A DNA stretch of 64,000 nucleotides from Hyphococcus sp. (GTDB lineage Bacteria; Pseudomonadota; Alphaproteobacteria; Caulobacterales; Parvularculaceae), in NCBI GenBank assembly GCA_021776245.1, contig JAJFGF010000048.1:62001-126000 (forward strand), in the 5' to 3' direction. The translations under genes and the position numbers were made by a program. Positions 8,184 to 17,548 of the stretch are shown one piece after another. The notes beneath the pieces are model-generated. The model made no database searches and was not told the DNA's origin. It worked only from the letters and a program-made list of their open reading frames with translations. Numbering within the stretch: the stretch's first letter is position 1; each line of letters starts with the position of its first letter.

Positions 8184-11039
8184 ATGGGTATTTTACGCGA
8201 ACCAGATTTCGGAACGCCTGACGTCAGATCCGCTGGCGGAGAGGCGGCTGATAATGTGGCCGTCGAGATTGACGGCCATACCGTCAGCGTTCCGGCGGGA
8301 ATATCGGTGATGCGCGCTGCCGCGCTGGCCGGGCTGTCGGTCCCCAGGCTTTGCTCGACGGATTCGCTTCAAGCTTTTGGCTCTTGCCGCTTGTGCGTTG
8401 TCGAAGTGGAAGGGCGCAAGGGAACGCCTGCCTCCTGTACGACACCGGTTGAGCAAGGGATGAAAATCCGTACACAGACGAAAAGACTGGCGAAGCTGCG
8501 CCGCGGGGTCATGGAGCTTTATATTTCCGATCATCCCCTGGACTGTCTTACATGCTCTGACAATGGTGATTGTGAATTGCAGGACATGGCGGGCGTTGTC
8601 GGGCTTCGCGATGTTCGTTATGGCTATGCAGGCGACAATCATCTGGAAAGCGTAAAAGACGAAAGCAATCCTTATTTTGCCTATGACCCTTCAAAATGCA
8701 TTGTTTGTTCCCGCTGTGTGCGCGCCTGCGATGAAGTCCAGGGCACGCTGGCGCTGACAATTGAAGGGCGTGGATTTAACTCTCGCGTCGCCGCTTCAAT
8801 GGGCGAAAATTTCTTTGATTCTGAATGCGTTTCCTGCGGCGCTTGTGTTCAGGCCTGTCCAACGGCGACGCTGCAGGAAAAATCGGTTATCGAGCATGGT
8901 GTGCCCGATCGCACCGTCTTGACGACATGCGCCTATTGCGGCGTCGGCTGTTCATTCAAAGCCGAGCTTAAGGGCGATCAGGTCGTGCGTATGGTTCCCT
9001 ATAAGGACGGCAAAGCCAATCACGGTCATTCCTGCGTAAAGGGCCGGTTCGCCTGGGGATACGCTACACATAAGGACCGCATCACGCAGCCGATGATCCG
9101 CGAGAAAATTACCGACCCGTGGCGGACGGTTTCATGGGACGAAGCCATTGGTTTTGCTGCGGACAAGCTAAAAGCGACTCAAAAGCAATATGGCCGCAAA
9201 TCCATTGGCGCCATTTCCTCTTCGCGCTGCACCATTGAAGAGGTTTGGCTGGTTCAGAAAATGGTGCGCACAGCATTTTCTAATAATAATATCGATACTT
9301 GCGCGCGGGTTTGTCATTCACCCACCGGCTATGGGTTGAAACAGACTTACGGCACGTCGGCCGGGACCCAGGATTTCGATTCAGTAATGGAAGCCGACAC
9401 GATCATCGTGATCGGCGCCAATCCGACCGACGCGCATCCGGTTTTCGCTTCGCAGATGAAGCGGCGTTTGCGCGAGGGCGCAAAGCTTATTGTCGCCGAT
9501 CCGCGCGCTATCGATCTTGTGCGCACGCCGCACATTGAAGCAGAATATCATCTACCGCTGTTGCCCGGAACCAATGTCCCGCTGATCAATGCGTTTTCCC
9601 ATGTAGCGGTTATTGAAGGACTTACAGATGACAGCTTCATCGGCGATCGCTGCGATCTGGAGACGTATAAAGAATGGAAAGCCTTCATTTCGGATAACGT
9701 AAATTCCCCTGAAGAAGTTTCGAAAATCACCGGCGTTCCCGCTGACGATATTCGCGCTGCCGCGCGGCTTTACGCTTCCAGCAAAAACTCTGCGATCTAT
9801 TACGGGTTAGGGGTGACAGAACACAGCCAGGGCTCAACGATGGTCATGGGCATGGCCAATCTCGCGATGGCGACGGGCAATATCGGCCGGCGCGGCGTTG
9901 GCGTAAATCCTCTGCGCGGTCAGAATAATGTGCAAGGCTCCTGCGATATGGGTTCGTTCCCGCATGAGTTTTCCGGCTATCGTCCGGTCACCGACGACGG
10001 TGCGCGCGAGATTTTTGAAAAAGCCTGGGGGCGGCCACAAGACGGTGAACCGGGCTATCGCATCCCAAACATGTTCGACGAGGCCTGCGCGGGCGTCTTT
10101 AAAGGCCTCTACGTGCAGGGGGAAGATGTCGCCCAGTCTGATCCAAACACGCATCACGTAGAAGCTGCGCTGACGGCGCTTGATATTCTGATCGTTCAGG
10201 ACCTCTTCCTCAATGAGACGGCGCGTTTTGCCCATGTCTTTTTGCCAGGCACGTCCTTCCTTGAAAAGGAAGGTTGCTTCATCAACGCCGAGCGCCGCAT
10301 CAATCGGGTGCGCCCGGTGATGAAGTCGCAAACCGGCAAAGATGAATGGGAAGTAACGCAAGATCTCGCCCGCGCTCTTGGCTATGACATGGGCCACAGG
10401 TCGGCGTCAGAGATCATGGATGAAATTGCTGCGCTGACGCCGACATTCAAAAATGTCTCCTATGCTGTTCTTGATGAAAAAGGCAGCGTCCAATGGCCAT
10501 GTAATGACTCTGCGCCGGACGGTACGCCGATTATGCATGTTGATGGTTTCGTGCGCGGCAAGGGCGCTTTTATGGTCACTGAATTTGTGCCGACAGAAGA
10601 AAAAACCAATCGCAAGTTTCCGCTGATCCTGACCACCGGCAGAATTCTCAGCCAATATAATGTGGGCGCGCAAACCCGGCGCACCGAAAATATTGACTGG
10701 TGGGAAGAAGATGTTCTCGAGATCCATCCATCGGACGCCGAAACGCGCGGCATTCGGGATGGTCAATGGGTCGCCATCCGCAGCCGTAAGGGAGAAACGA
10801 GTTTACGCGCCGTGATTTCGGAGCGGATGACGCCGGGCGTTGTCTATACGACCTTTCACCATCCGGAATCCGGCGCAAATGTCGTGACAACGGAACTTTC
10901 CGATTGGGCGACAAGCTGTCCGGAATATAAAGTCACTGCGGTTGAGGTAACGCCTGCCAACCACAAATCTGACTGGCAAAACGCGTATGAAGAGCAAACG
11001 CCGGGCTATCGCAGAATTGAAACGACACCCGCTGAATAG
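8184..11039 (+). CDS. fdsA: NAD-dependent formate dehydrogenase alpha subunit (Mo-bis-MGD, catalytic)
   Basis: A 951-residue catalytic subunit that oxidises formate to CO2. It has a NuoG-like front end: a [2Fe-2S] domain (C57, C68, C71, C85), a His-Cys cluster (H117, C121, C124, C130, in HPLDCLTCSDNGDC), and two 4Fe-4S sets (CIVCSRCVRACDEVQG and CVSCGACVQACPTATL). The molybdopterin domain follows, with its own cluster (CAYCGVGC...CVKG). The molybdenum ligand is C377 in NNIDTCARVCHSPT, so this is a cysteine rather than a selenocysteine enzyme. The ATG at 8184 is chosen (AAGGGA upstream); an upstream in-frame start at 8058 lies inside fdsB. The C-terminus is the MGD-binding domain. Confidence 0.94.
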   Translation: MGILREPDFGTPDVRSAGGEAADNVAVEIDGHTVSVPAGISVMRAAALAGLSVPRLCSTDSLQAFGSCRLCVVEVEGRKGTPASCTTPVEQGMKIRTQTKRLAKLRRGVMELYISDHPLDCLTCSDNGDCELQDMAGVVGLRDVRYGYAGDNHLESVKDESNPYFAYDPSKCIVCSRCVRACDEVQGTLALTIEGRGFNSRVAASMGENFFDSECVSCGACVQACPTATLQEKSVIEHGVPDRTVLTTCAYCGVGCSFKAELKGDQVVRMVPYKDGKANHGHSCVKGRFAWGYATHKDRITQPMIREKITDPWRTVSWDEAIGFAADKLKATQKQYGRKSIGAISSSRCTIEEVWLVQKMVRTAFSNNNIDTCARVCHSPTGYGLKQTYGTSAGTQDFDSVMEADTIIVIGANPTDAHPVFASQMKRRLREGAKLIVADPRAIDLVRTPHIEAEYHLPLLPGTNVPLINAFSHVAVIEGLTDDSFIGDRCDLETYKEWKAFISDNVNSPEEVSKITGVPADDIRAAARLYASSKNSAIYYGLGVTEHSQGSTMVMGMANLAMATGNIGRRGVGVNPLRGQNNVQGSCDMGSFPHEFSGYRPVTDDGAREIFEKAWGRPQDGEPGYRIPNMFDEACAGVFKGLYVQGEDVAQSDPNTHHVEAALTALDILIVQDLFLNETARFAHVFLPGTSFLEKEGCFINAERRINRVRPVMKSQTGKDEWEVTQDLARALGYDMGHRSASEIMDEIAALTPTFKNVSYAVLDEKGSVQWPCNDSAPDGTPIMHVDGFVRGKGAFMVTEFVPTEEKTNRKFPLILTTGRILSQYNVGAQTRRTENIDWWEEDVLEIHPSDAETRGIRDGQWVAIRSRKGETSLRAVISERMTPGVVYTTFHHPESGANVVTTELSDWATSCPEYKVTAVEVTPANHKSDWQNAYEEQTPGYRRIETTPAE

Positions 11040-11046
11040 CGCGCTC

Positions 11047-11850
11047 ATGTTTCCCGTAAAAACAATTGGCGAAAGTCCGGCGCCCGACAGCGAAACCGCT
11101 GTCCAAACCTTAGGAGGCTTGCCTGCAGTCTGGCGGACGCCGGAAGAAACGCCCGTCGCTTTTGTCTATAACCGGCGCAATTATGCGGTAATGCTGGCGA
11201 CGCCGCAGGACCTCGTTGATTATGCCGTAGGTTTTAGCGTGACGGAACGCGTTGTCAGCTCGGTGAGCGATATTCTCGGGCTGGATGTTTCGCATAATGA
11301 TCGCGGCGTCGATTTGCGCCTTCGCATTTCTGAAGAATGTCTGGAGCGATTTGATTTGCGCCAGCGCCGACGTAATTTGCCAGGCAATGCGGGATGCGGC
11401 GTTTGTGGACTTGAAAACATCGACGAATTTTTTACACCCCTTCCGAGAGTCGCCAGAGATAAAGTCTCATTAAATCCTCCGGCGGTCGCCAGGGCTTTTA
11501 AATCGCTCGGTGGCCATCAACCCATTAATAAAAGAACCCGAAGCGTTCATGGCGCCGCATGGGTAAGCGTTGAGGGCGACATTGTTGACTTGCGAGAAGA
11601 TGTTGGGCGTCACAATGCGCTCGACAAACTTCTTGGCGCGCTGGTGCTGGCGGACATTGATATGAAATCCGGTTTTGTCCTGATGACGAGCCGCTGTTCT
11701 TACGAACTGGTCGAAAAAGCTGCGCGCTGCGGCATAACGGCGCTTGTGACAATTTCCGGCCCAACAAATTTTGCACTGCGAAAAGCGGCGGAAGCCAATA
11801 TGGCGCTTTATGCGCACGGGCCAGACGGCGTTGTTGAGCTGAGCTGCTAG
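11047..11850 (+). CDS. fdhD: Formate dehydrogenase accessory sulfurtransferase FdhD
   Basis: FdhD transfers sulfur to the molybdenum cofactor of formate dehydrogenase, without which the enzyme is inactive. Family hallmarks are the CxxC loop GNAGCGVCGLENI (about residues 116-128) and the near-invariant VDLREDVGRHNALDKLLG, followed by GFVLMTSRCSYELVEKAA. The start is placed at 11047 (267 residues); an ATG at 10987 would overlap fdsA by 53 bases. The gap to fdsA is 7 bases, so it is co-transcribed. In related operons (fdsGBACD) this gene is fdsC. No small fdsD (delta subunit) gene is recognisable in the following 196 bases. Confidence 0.92.
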   Translation: MFPVKTIGESPAPDSETAVQTLGGLPAVWRTPEETPVAFVYNRRNYAVMLATPQDLVDYAVGFSVTERVVSSVSDILGLDVSHNDRGVDLRLRISEECLERFDLRQRRRNLPGNAGCGVCGLENIDEFFTPLPRVARDKVSLNPPAVARAFKSLGGHQPINKRTRSVHGAAWVSVEGDIVDLREDVGRHNALDKLLGALVLADIDMKSGFVLMTSRCSYELVEKAARCGITALVTISGPTNFALRKAAEANMALYAHGPDGVVELSC

Positions 11851-12046
11851 ACGTCTTGTCGCCAATGCTGAGGAATTCTGGAACCAGATTGCCATCAGAT
11901 AATGACGATGGGGACTTCAGTTTCATGGTATTTTCAACGACAATAAGACTAACTCCATTCAGAGGTTTGCGGCGCCGCAAAATATCAGTTTAAAGAACAA
12001 TCAATACGCTGCGATAGGGACGGACTTCCATCCGATAAGTGTGAAT

Positions 12047-13747
12047 ATGACCAGAGATAATCTGCCTGCGCCAGGCGCGCCGGATATCGACATCGCCCGC
12101 GCAGCGGAAATGAAACCGATATTGCCCCTGGCGCATGACCGCCTCGGCATTCCCGCCGACGCCCTCATTCCCTACGGCCACCACAAAGCGAAATTGTCAC
12201 TTGATTATATTTCATCGATCAAGGATCGCCCCAAAGGCAAACTCGTTCTTGTAACCGCGATCACGCCAACGCCGGCGGGCGAGGGCAAAACGACAACAAG
12301 CGTCGGCCTTAGTGACGGGTTAAATAAAATTGGCGTTAAATCGATGGTTTGCCTGCGCGAGCCGTCGCTGGGTCCCTGCTTTGGGATGAAGGGCGGCGCC
12401 GCTGGCGGCGGACGCGCGCAGGTTCTGCCCATGGAAGACATCAATCTCCATTTCAACGGTGATTTTCACGCGATAACCTCCGCTCACAGCCTGCTGGCGG
12501 CGATGCTCGACAATCATTTGCATTGGGGTAACGGGCTGGACATTGATCCGCGCCGGGTCAGCTGGCGCCGCGTAGTCGATATGAACGACCGGGCGCTGCG
12601 CAACATCACCGTCGGCCTTGGCGGCCCGGCCCATGGCGTGCCGCGTGAAAGCGGTTTCGACATCACCGTCGCCTCGGAGATTATGGCGATCCTTTGTCTG
12701 TCTGAAAGCTTACGGGATCTGCGACGCCGCCTCGGCGACATCATTATCGCGCGCCGGCGCGATAAATCGCCTGTAACCGCCCGTGAAATTGGCGCCGATG
12801 GCGCCATGGCGGTTCTTTTGAAGGACGCGCTTGCGCCCAATCTTGTGCAAAGCATTGAACATAACCCGGCCTTCATTCATGGCGGTCCATTTGCAAACAT
12901 CGCCCATGGCTGCAATTCAGTAATGGCGACAAAGACCGCCATGTCCCTTGCCGACGTCGTCGTGACCGAAGCCGGGTTTGGCGCTGACCTCGGGGCCGAA
13001 AAATTTCTCGATATCAAATGCCGTCAGGCGGGTTTGCGACCAGACGCCGTAGTGCTGGTCGTCACGATCCGCGCGCTCAAAATGCAGGGCGGCGTCGCTA
13101 AAGCCGATCTTGGATTGCCGGATGCAGGTGCTGTTGTGCGTGGATCCGTCAATCTGATCCGCCACATTGAAAACCTGAAAAAATTCGGCGTAACGCCAAT
13201 TGTCGCGATTAATCACTTCGTTAAGGATACGGATGAGGAAATCGATGTTGTCATGGGCGTTTGCAACGAACAAGATATTCGCGGTGCAGTCTCAAAACAT
13301 TGGGCTGAGGGCGGTGTGGGCGCGACCCAGCTGGCGCAAGTGGTAATGGAGCAATTCGAAGTCAAAGCGCCCAAAATTAAGTTTCTTTATACAGATGACA
13401 TGACGTTAGCGGACAAAATTGAGACGATCGCAAGAGAAATTTACGGGGCCGGCGATGTATCGATAATTTCATCGGCCGCTCGCAGTCTTAGTGAATTTGA
13501 AAAACTTGGATATCGGGCGTTGCCTGTCTGCATTGCGAAAACGCAATACAGCTTTGCGACGGACCCAACATTGCTCGGCGCGCCCACGGGCCATACGCTT
13601 GAGGTGCGTGAAGTGCGTCTTTCCGCCGGAGCGGGGTTTGTTGTCGCGGTCTGCGGCGACATCATGACCATGCCGGGCCTGCCGCGAAAACCGGCGGCGA
13701 TTGATATCGGCTTGAACGATGAGGGCGAGATTGTCGGTCTCGCCTGA
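12047..13747 (+). CDS. fhs: Formate-tetrahydrofolate ligase
   Basis: This enzyme uses ATP to join formate to tetrahydrofolate, giving 10-formyl-THF for purine and one-carbon metabolism. The P-loop [16 protein letters not shown] is near residue 69. [45 protein letters not shown] and [13 protein letters not shown] are all family signatures. At 566 residues it is full length. ATG at 12047 is preferred to the GTG at 12041; no strong Shine-Dalgarno is visible for either. A 196-base gap separates it from fdhD, so it may have its own promoter, but placement next to the formate dehydrogenase genes gives the cell a fork between formate oxidation and assimilation. Confidence 0.95.
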   Translation: MTRDNLPAPGAPDIDIARAAEMKPILPLAHDRLGIPADALIPYGHHKAKLSLDYISSIKDRPKGKLVLVTAITPTPAGEGKTTTSVGLSDGLNKIGVKSMVCLREPSLGPCFGMKGGAAGGGRAQVLPMEDINLHFNGDFHAITSAHSLLAAMLDNHLHWGNGLDIDPRRVSWRRVVDMNDRALRNITVGLGGPAHGVPRESGFDITVASEIMAILCLSESLRDLRRRLGDIIIARRRDKSPVTAREIGADGAMAVLLKDALAPNLVQSIEHNPAFIHGGPFANIAHGCNSVMATKTAMSLADVVVTEAGFGADLGAEKFLDIKCRQAGLRPDAVVLVVTIRALKMQGGVAKADLGLPDAGAVVRGSVNLIRHIENLKKFGVTPIVAINHFVKDTDEEIDVVMGVCNEQDIRGAVSKHWAEGGVGATQLAQVVMEQFEVKAPKIKFLYTDDMTLADKIETIAREIYGAGDVSIISSAARSLSEFEKLGYRALPVCIAKTQYSFATDPTLLGAPTGHTLEVREVRLSAGAGFVVAVCGDIMTMPGLPRKPAAIDIGLNDEGEIVGLA

Positions 13748-13929
13748 GCGTTGGCGTCAGATCATTGACGGCCGGCGCGACACAAATCCCGCTCTGCCAT
13801 CACCTTGTCTCCTCACCGAGGATGAGTTTGGATGGATGGAAATCAGGCGCCCAACGCGGCAGTTCCGGCTCCGCTACGGCCTGAAGGCCAATAAATTCAA
13901 CGTTTTTCCACGCTGTTGCGGCGCTGCGG

Positions 13930-13959
13930 CAAAAATGGTAACAAATGTTACTAATTTTG
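13930..13959. promoter_or_regulatory. Palindromic operator-like site upstream of hmgA
   Basis: Two 13-base half sites face each other around a central AAAT; 11 of 13 positions are complementary, and the inner GTAAC/GTTAC arms are perfect. It lies 33 bases upstream of the hmgA start, a typical position for a MarR- or TetR-type repressor operator. No regulator gene is present nearby to pair with it. Confidence 0.5.
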
Positions 13960-13992
13960 CCGAGCCCCAAAATCAGCGCAAAGGAGGCGATC

Positions 13993-15135
13993 ATGACGCG
14001 CAAATGGATTACTGCATCGCGGATTGAGGGCGAGACGTCGCGCCAGGCTCACGCGGATATGCCCGCAGGCACCTATGAGCGCGAGATGTCAAAAGAGGGC
14101 TTTTTCGGGCCCGCAGCCTTTATGCACCACAAACGCCCGCCAACGGGATGGGTGAATTTTGAAGGTCCATTGCGGCCGCGCGCTTATGATCTTGCGGCGT
14201 TAAATGCCCCAAGCGCCAGCCCGTGGCAGGCGCCGCGCATTTTGCACAATGCTGCAACGGAAATCCGCTTCTGGAAACTCGATGCGCCGATGCCGGCGCT
14301 TGTTCGTAATGGCGACGGCGATCAGCTTTTGTTTATCCATCAAGGCGAAGGCGATCTTTTTTGCGATTTCGGACATCTCGCTTTTGAAGCCGGCGATTAT
14401 CTCATGCTGCCGCGTGGAACGATGTGGCGCCTGGCGCCGTCATCACCGGCGGCGATCTTGACCATTGAAGCGACGAACACACACTACACGTTGCCGGACC
14501 GAGGGTTGATGGGGCCGCACGCAGTTTTTGACCCGGCGATGCTCGACGCACCCACGATTAATGAGCCGTTTAAGGATCATCAGTCTGACGACCGCGAAAC
14601 CTGCGTTGAAATAAAAAAACGCGGTGCGGTATCGGTCGCGACCTATCCTTATAATCCGCTTGATGTTGTTGGATGGCACGGTGAATTGTCGCCAGTGCGT
14701 TTGAACGTTCGACATATTCGCCCGCTCATGAGCCATCGTTATCATGTGCCGCCGTCCGCGCATACGACATTTTTGTCGGACCGCTTTGTTGTTTGCACAT
14801 TCGCGCCGCGCCCGTTCGAAACCGATCCCGGCGCCCTGAAAGTACCGTTTTTTCATAATAATGACGATTATGACGAAGTGCTGTTCTATCACGCCGGTGA
14901 TTTTTTTAGCCGTGACAATATTGATGCGGGCATGATGACGTTTCATCCATCAGGCTTCACCCACGGTCCGCATCCCAAGGCGCTGAAAAATATGCTTGAG
15001 CAGAAAAAACCGGGCACTGATGAATATGCAGTAATGATTGATACGCGCGATCCACTTGACGTGGGTGAGGCTGCGACAGCCGTCGAAAATAATGACTATG
15101 TCAATAGTTGGAAAACCTCGGAAGCGGCTGAATGA
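13993..15135 (+). CDS. hmgA: Homogentisate 1,2-dioxygenase family protein
   Basis: A 380-residue cupin-type, non-haem iron ring-cleavage enzyme that opens homogentisate to maleylacetoacetate in tyrosine breakdown. The start is firm: AAGGAGG at 13981-13987, five bases from the ATG. Family features are KRPPTGWVNFEGPLRPRAYD near the N-terminus, DGDQLLFIHQGEGDLFCDFG and GDYLMLPRGTMWRL in the first cupin half, then FFHNNDDYDEVLFYHAGDF and MTFHPSGFTHGPHP, which carry the candidate Fe-binding His/Glu/His residues. It is shorter than the ~435-residue classical HmgA, fitting the short bacterial branch. A palindrome upstream suggests repression when substrate is absent. The fumarylacetoacetase-family gene 2.4 kb downstream supports the pathway. 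Confidence 0.82.
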   Translation: MTRKWITASRIEGETSRQAHADMPAGTYEREMSKEGFFGPAAFMHHKRPPTGWVNFEGPLRPRAYDLAALNAPSASPWQAPRILHNAATEIRFWKLDAPMPALVRNGDGDQLLFIHQGEGDLFCDFGHLAFEAGDYLMLPRGTMWRLAPSSPAAILTIEATNTHYTLPDRGLMGPHAVFDPAMLDAPTINEPFKDHQSDDRETCVEIKKRGAVSVATYPYNPLDVVGWHGELSPVRLNVRHIRPLMSHRYHVPPSAHTTFLSDRFVVCTFAPRPFETDPGALKVPFFHNNDDYDEVLFYHAGDFFSRDNIDAGMMTFHPSGFTHGPHPKALKNMLEQKKPGTDEYAVMIDTRDPLDVGEAATAVENNDYVNSWKTSEAAE

Positions 15136-15362
15136 CAGCGCGGACCCAGCATCCGGCTCCGGATACGCTGTGTTGCGAGTCGATGCAGGCGGCGCTGGAA
15201 ATGAACTGCGAGGCTCACGACGATCCGTTTGAATGCCCGGACAGCTTGATCGCCTATAACGAAGCGTTCAAACAGTTTGGTCTTATCGTGCATGATGGCG
15301 GGCGGGATGTAGTGATTATTCGTCATTGTCCATGGTGCGGCGTTCAATTGAATGCTGTATAA
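15132..15362 (+). CDS. Small CC...CPWCG protein (DUF6980-like)
   Basis: A 76-residue protein overlapping the hmgA stop by four bases (ATGA), hence probably co-translated. It shows TLCCESMQAAL, a second Cys/His pair (NCEAHDD), FECPDSLIAYNEAF, FGLIVHDGG, and a terminal IRHCPWCGVQLN. This matches my memory of the DUF6980 family, which has paired cysteines and a CPWCG end and is probably a small zinc-ribbon protein. Function is unknown; a metal-binding or protein-protein role next to an iron dioxygenase is a guess. Confidence 0.6.
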   Translation: MTARTQHPAPDTLCCESMQAALEMNCEAHDDPFECPDSLIAYNEAFKQFGLIVHDGGRDVVIIRHCPWCGVQLNAV

Positions 15363-15398
15363 TTTCAGGCGTAATATGGGCTGTCTGTGATTGGCTGC

Positions 15399-16463
15399 CT
15401 ATGATTGGCTTGCCCTGATCTCTTCCTTTGCGACTTTTTTGATCCGGCGGGAGTGGCGCTTGAGATAGGAGAAAAGCGTAATCCCAGCAGTAAATTCCGA
15501 GTGGTTTTTTTTGACTGCCCCTGCCAGATCGTAGACAAGCGCCGCGCCACGCGGGTCACCCTTCTTTACCAGTAAAAATGACGTGGGGCGATCTTCCCGC
15601 AACATCTGAAAGCCGGATTTCTCAAGCGCAAAAAGCAAATTATCGCGCGAAAAGCCAAGGACATGGGCAAAATGAAAGCAGTCAAAACCCTTTAATACAT
15701 AATTCTGCATATTCGGCGTTTCCAAATACAAAACACCGCCATCTGCAAGCCAGTCATGAATTTTTTCAAGCGCCGCCATCGGATCATTCAAATGCTCCAG
15801 AACATGCAGACAGGAGATCGCATCAAAACTGTTTGCCGGATAATCCATATCGCGCCACGATCCAACGCGAATGGCGTTCGCGCCGCCAGCGTCTTCAGCG
15901 AGTTTATCCTGACCAAAGGATCCGTAATCGACGCCGGGCTCAAAGCCGTGCGCCTCGTATCCGCGCACGGCCATCGCACGTACGAGCTCCCCTGATCCGC
16001 AACCAAAATCAAGAAAACGAACCGGTTCGTTGAAGCCGATAATTTCACTTATTCGGCTTGACCGGCTGTCTGCTTCCCGTTGTTTTCTGATCTGGTGTGT
16101 TTTTCTCGGCCGCAGAAAGGCGAACTGATATTCTGCGCGATAGGTTGCTGCATAAAAGCGATCGAGCTCGGCAGATGACGGCATGGGATTGGTAAAAAAG
16201 AGGCCACACGTAAAACACATATGCGTTGATAGGCGCTTCAATCTGCGATCAAATCTCGCGATTTGCTTATGATTGCTCGCACCGCATACCGGACAATCGA
16301 TGATCGCGCCTTCATAGGGATAGCCAGTGAACGGAAGTAAATTCTGTAACAAGGACAACCCCGCCATTCGCCTGAAGACGCCCATCTTCTGAAACGCTTT
16401 TTCCGATACGGCAAGGCCGACCCCTAATTCGCGAATTAGCGCTGACGCCAGCTGAATTAACAT
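15399..16463 (-). CDS. SAM-dependent methyltransferase with N-terminal zinc-binding domain
   Basis: A 354-residue protein on the opposite strand. Residues ~57-90 contain CPVCGASNH...HMCFTCGLFFTNP, a four-cysteine zinc knuckle found in front of many glycan- or small-molecule methyltransferases. The class I methyltransferase motif follows: FLDFGCGSGELVRAMA (motif I), GFEPG (acidic residue after beta-2), DAISCLHVLEHLNDP (motif IV/post), then LADGGVLYLETPN. The N-terminal ~50 residues are hydrophobic but not a clear signal. It is convergent with the small protein gene before it. The substrate cannot be read from sequence. A 9-base direct repeat (TGATTGGCT twice, 14-base period) overlaps its stop. 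Confidence 0.75.
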   Translation of the reverse strand: MLIQLASALIRELGVGLAVSEKAFQKMGVFRRMAGLSLLQNLLPFTGYPYEGAIIDCPVCGASNHKQIARFDRRLKRLSTHMCFTCGLFFTNPMPSSAELDRFYAATYRAEYQFAFLRPRKTHQIRKQREADSRSSRISEIIGFNEPVRFLDFGCGSGELVRAMAVRGYEAHGFEPGVDYGSFGQDKLAEDAGGANAIRVGSWRDMDYPANSFDAISCLHVLEHLNDPMAALEKIHDWLADGGVLYLETPNMQNYVLKGFDCFHFAHVLGFSRDNLLFALEKSGFQMLREDRPTSFLLVKKGDPRGAALVYDLAGAVKKNHSEFTAGITLFSYLKRHSRRIKKVAKEEIRASQS

Positions 16464-16520
16464 TGCCCATGCTGCGCTGCAGCGCTAGGTTTCACTGCAT
16501 AATCAAGCGGGAGAATTAGT

Positions 16521-17534
16521 TTGACAGATGTTCGCGCCTGGGCGGCCGATGGCCCGCATGAGGAATTTAAAGCCTTTGGCTACAAGCTGGGTCCACTTGG
16601 TGTCGATGAAGTAGATATTGACGTAGATTATTGCGGGCTATGTCATTCCGATTTGTCGATGTGGACCAATGAATGGGGGCGCACGCAATATCCGTTTGTC
16701 GGCGGCCATGAGGTGGTCGGGCGCGTACGTGCGACGGGCGCGCAGGTTCCAAATCTAAAACCCGGCGACAAGGTTGGGCTTGGCTGGTTTGCGCGCAGCG
16801 ACCTTGCGAGCCGCCAGTCGATGGCTGGCGATCACCACCTGTCACCAGGCAATGAAGGCACCATTATGGGCCGCCATGGCGGGTTTGCGGATATCGTGCG
16901 GTGCCAGTGGCCCTGGGCCTCGCCATTGCCCGATGACCTCGATGTCGCCAAAGCGGGCCCATTATTTTGCGGCGGCATAACGGTTTTCAGCCCGATCATG
17001 AGCTTTGGCGTTAAGCCGACCGACAAGGTTGGCGTTGTCGGTATTGGCGGGCTCGGCCATCTCGCCACGCAGTTCCTCAATAAATGGGGTTGCGAAGTAA
17101 CTGCCTTTACGTCCTCGCCGGACAAGGCTGAAGAAGCAAAAAAGTTCGGCGCTCATAAAACGCTTAATTCCCGTGACCCGAAATCCTGGAAAGAAGCCGC
17201 TGGGCGGTTCGATTTTCTATTGGTAACCGTCAATGTAACGCTCGACTGGCAAAGGCTGACGGCGACTTTGGCGCCCAAAGGACGGCTGCATTTTGTCGGC
17301 GCCGTCACCGAGCCCGTCCCCGTGCATGTACCGTCGATCATGGGCGGCCAGAAGCAAGTGAGCGCGTCGCCGCTTGGCGCGCCTGCGACGATTATGCAGA
17401 TGCTTGAATTTTGCGGACGCCACGACATTGCGCCGCTAACAGAGCATTACAAGATGTCGGACATCAATAAAGCGATTGAACATCTTGAAGCCGGCAAGGC
17501 GCGCTATCGTATCATTCTCGAAAATGACTTCTAG
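16521..17534 (+). CDS. NAD(P)-dependent zinc alcohol dehydrogenase (YahK/CAD-like MDR) lacking the structural zinc site
   Basis: A 337-residue medium-chain dehydrogenase/reductase. The catalytic zinc site is visible: C38 in YCGLCHSDL and GGHEVVG. The nucleotide-binding GIGGLGHLATQFLNKWG is followed by TSSPDKAEEAKKFGA. Where YahK-type enzymes carry four cysteines for structural zinc, this protein has WFARSDLASRQSMAGDHHL with none. The start is a TTG at 16521, supported by GGGAG about eight bases upstream. It is 14 bases before the FAH-family gene, so the two form an operon. Reduction or oxidation of an aldehyde or alcohol in aromatic catabolism is plausible but not demonstrated. Confidence 0.82.
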   Translation: MTDVRAWAADGPHEEFKAFGYKLGPLGVDEVDIDVDYCGLCHSDLSMWTNEWGRTQYPFVGGHEVVGRVRATGAQVPNLKPGDKVGLGWFARSDLASRQSMAGDHHLSPGNEGTIMGRHGGFADIVRCQWPWASPLPDDLDVAKAGPLFCGGITVFSPIMSFGVKPTDKVGVVGIGGLGHLATQFLNKWGCEVTAFTSSPDKAEEAKKFGAHKTLNSRDPKSWKEAAGRFDFLLVTVNVTLDWQRLTATLAPKGRLHFVGAVTEPVPVHVPSIMGGQKQVSASPLGAPATIMQMLEFCGRHDIAPLTEHYKMSDINKAIEHLEAGKARYRIILENDF

Positions 17535-17548
17535 ATAAAGGCAAACTC

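Noticed and set aside
9285-9330. Selenocysteine (UGA) codon in fdsA
   Set aside because: The active-site position is an ordinary Cys codon (TGT, C377).
11851-12046. Possible fdsD (delta subunit) after fdhD
   Set aside because: Only a short frame ending NAEEFWNQIAIR was found, with no start and no conserved FdsD residues.
15381-15410. 14-base-period direct repeat at the methyltransferase stop as an attachment site
   Set aside because: Only two 9-base units, no tRNA or integrase nearby; likely chance or slippage.
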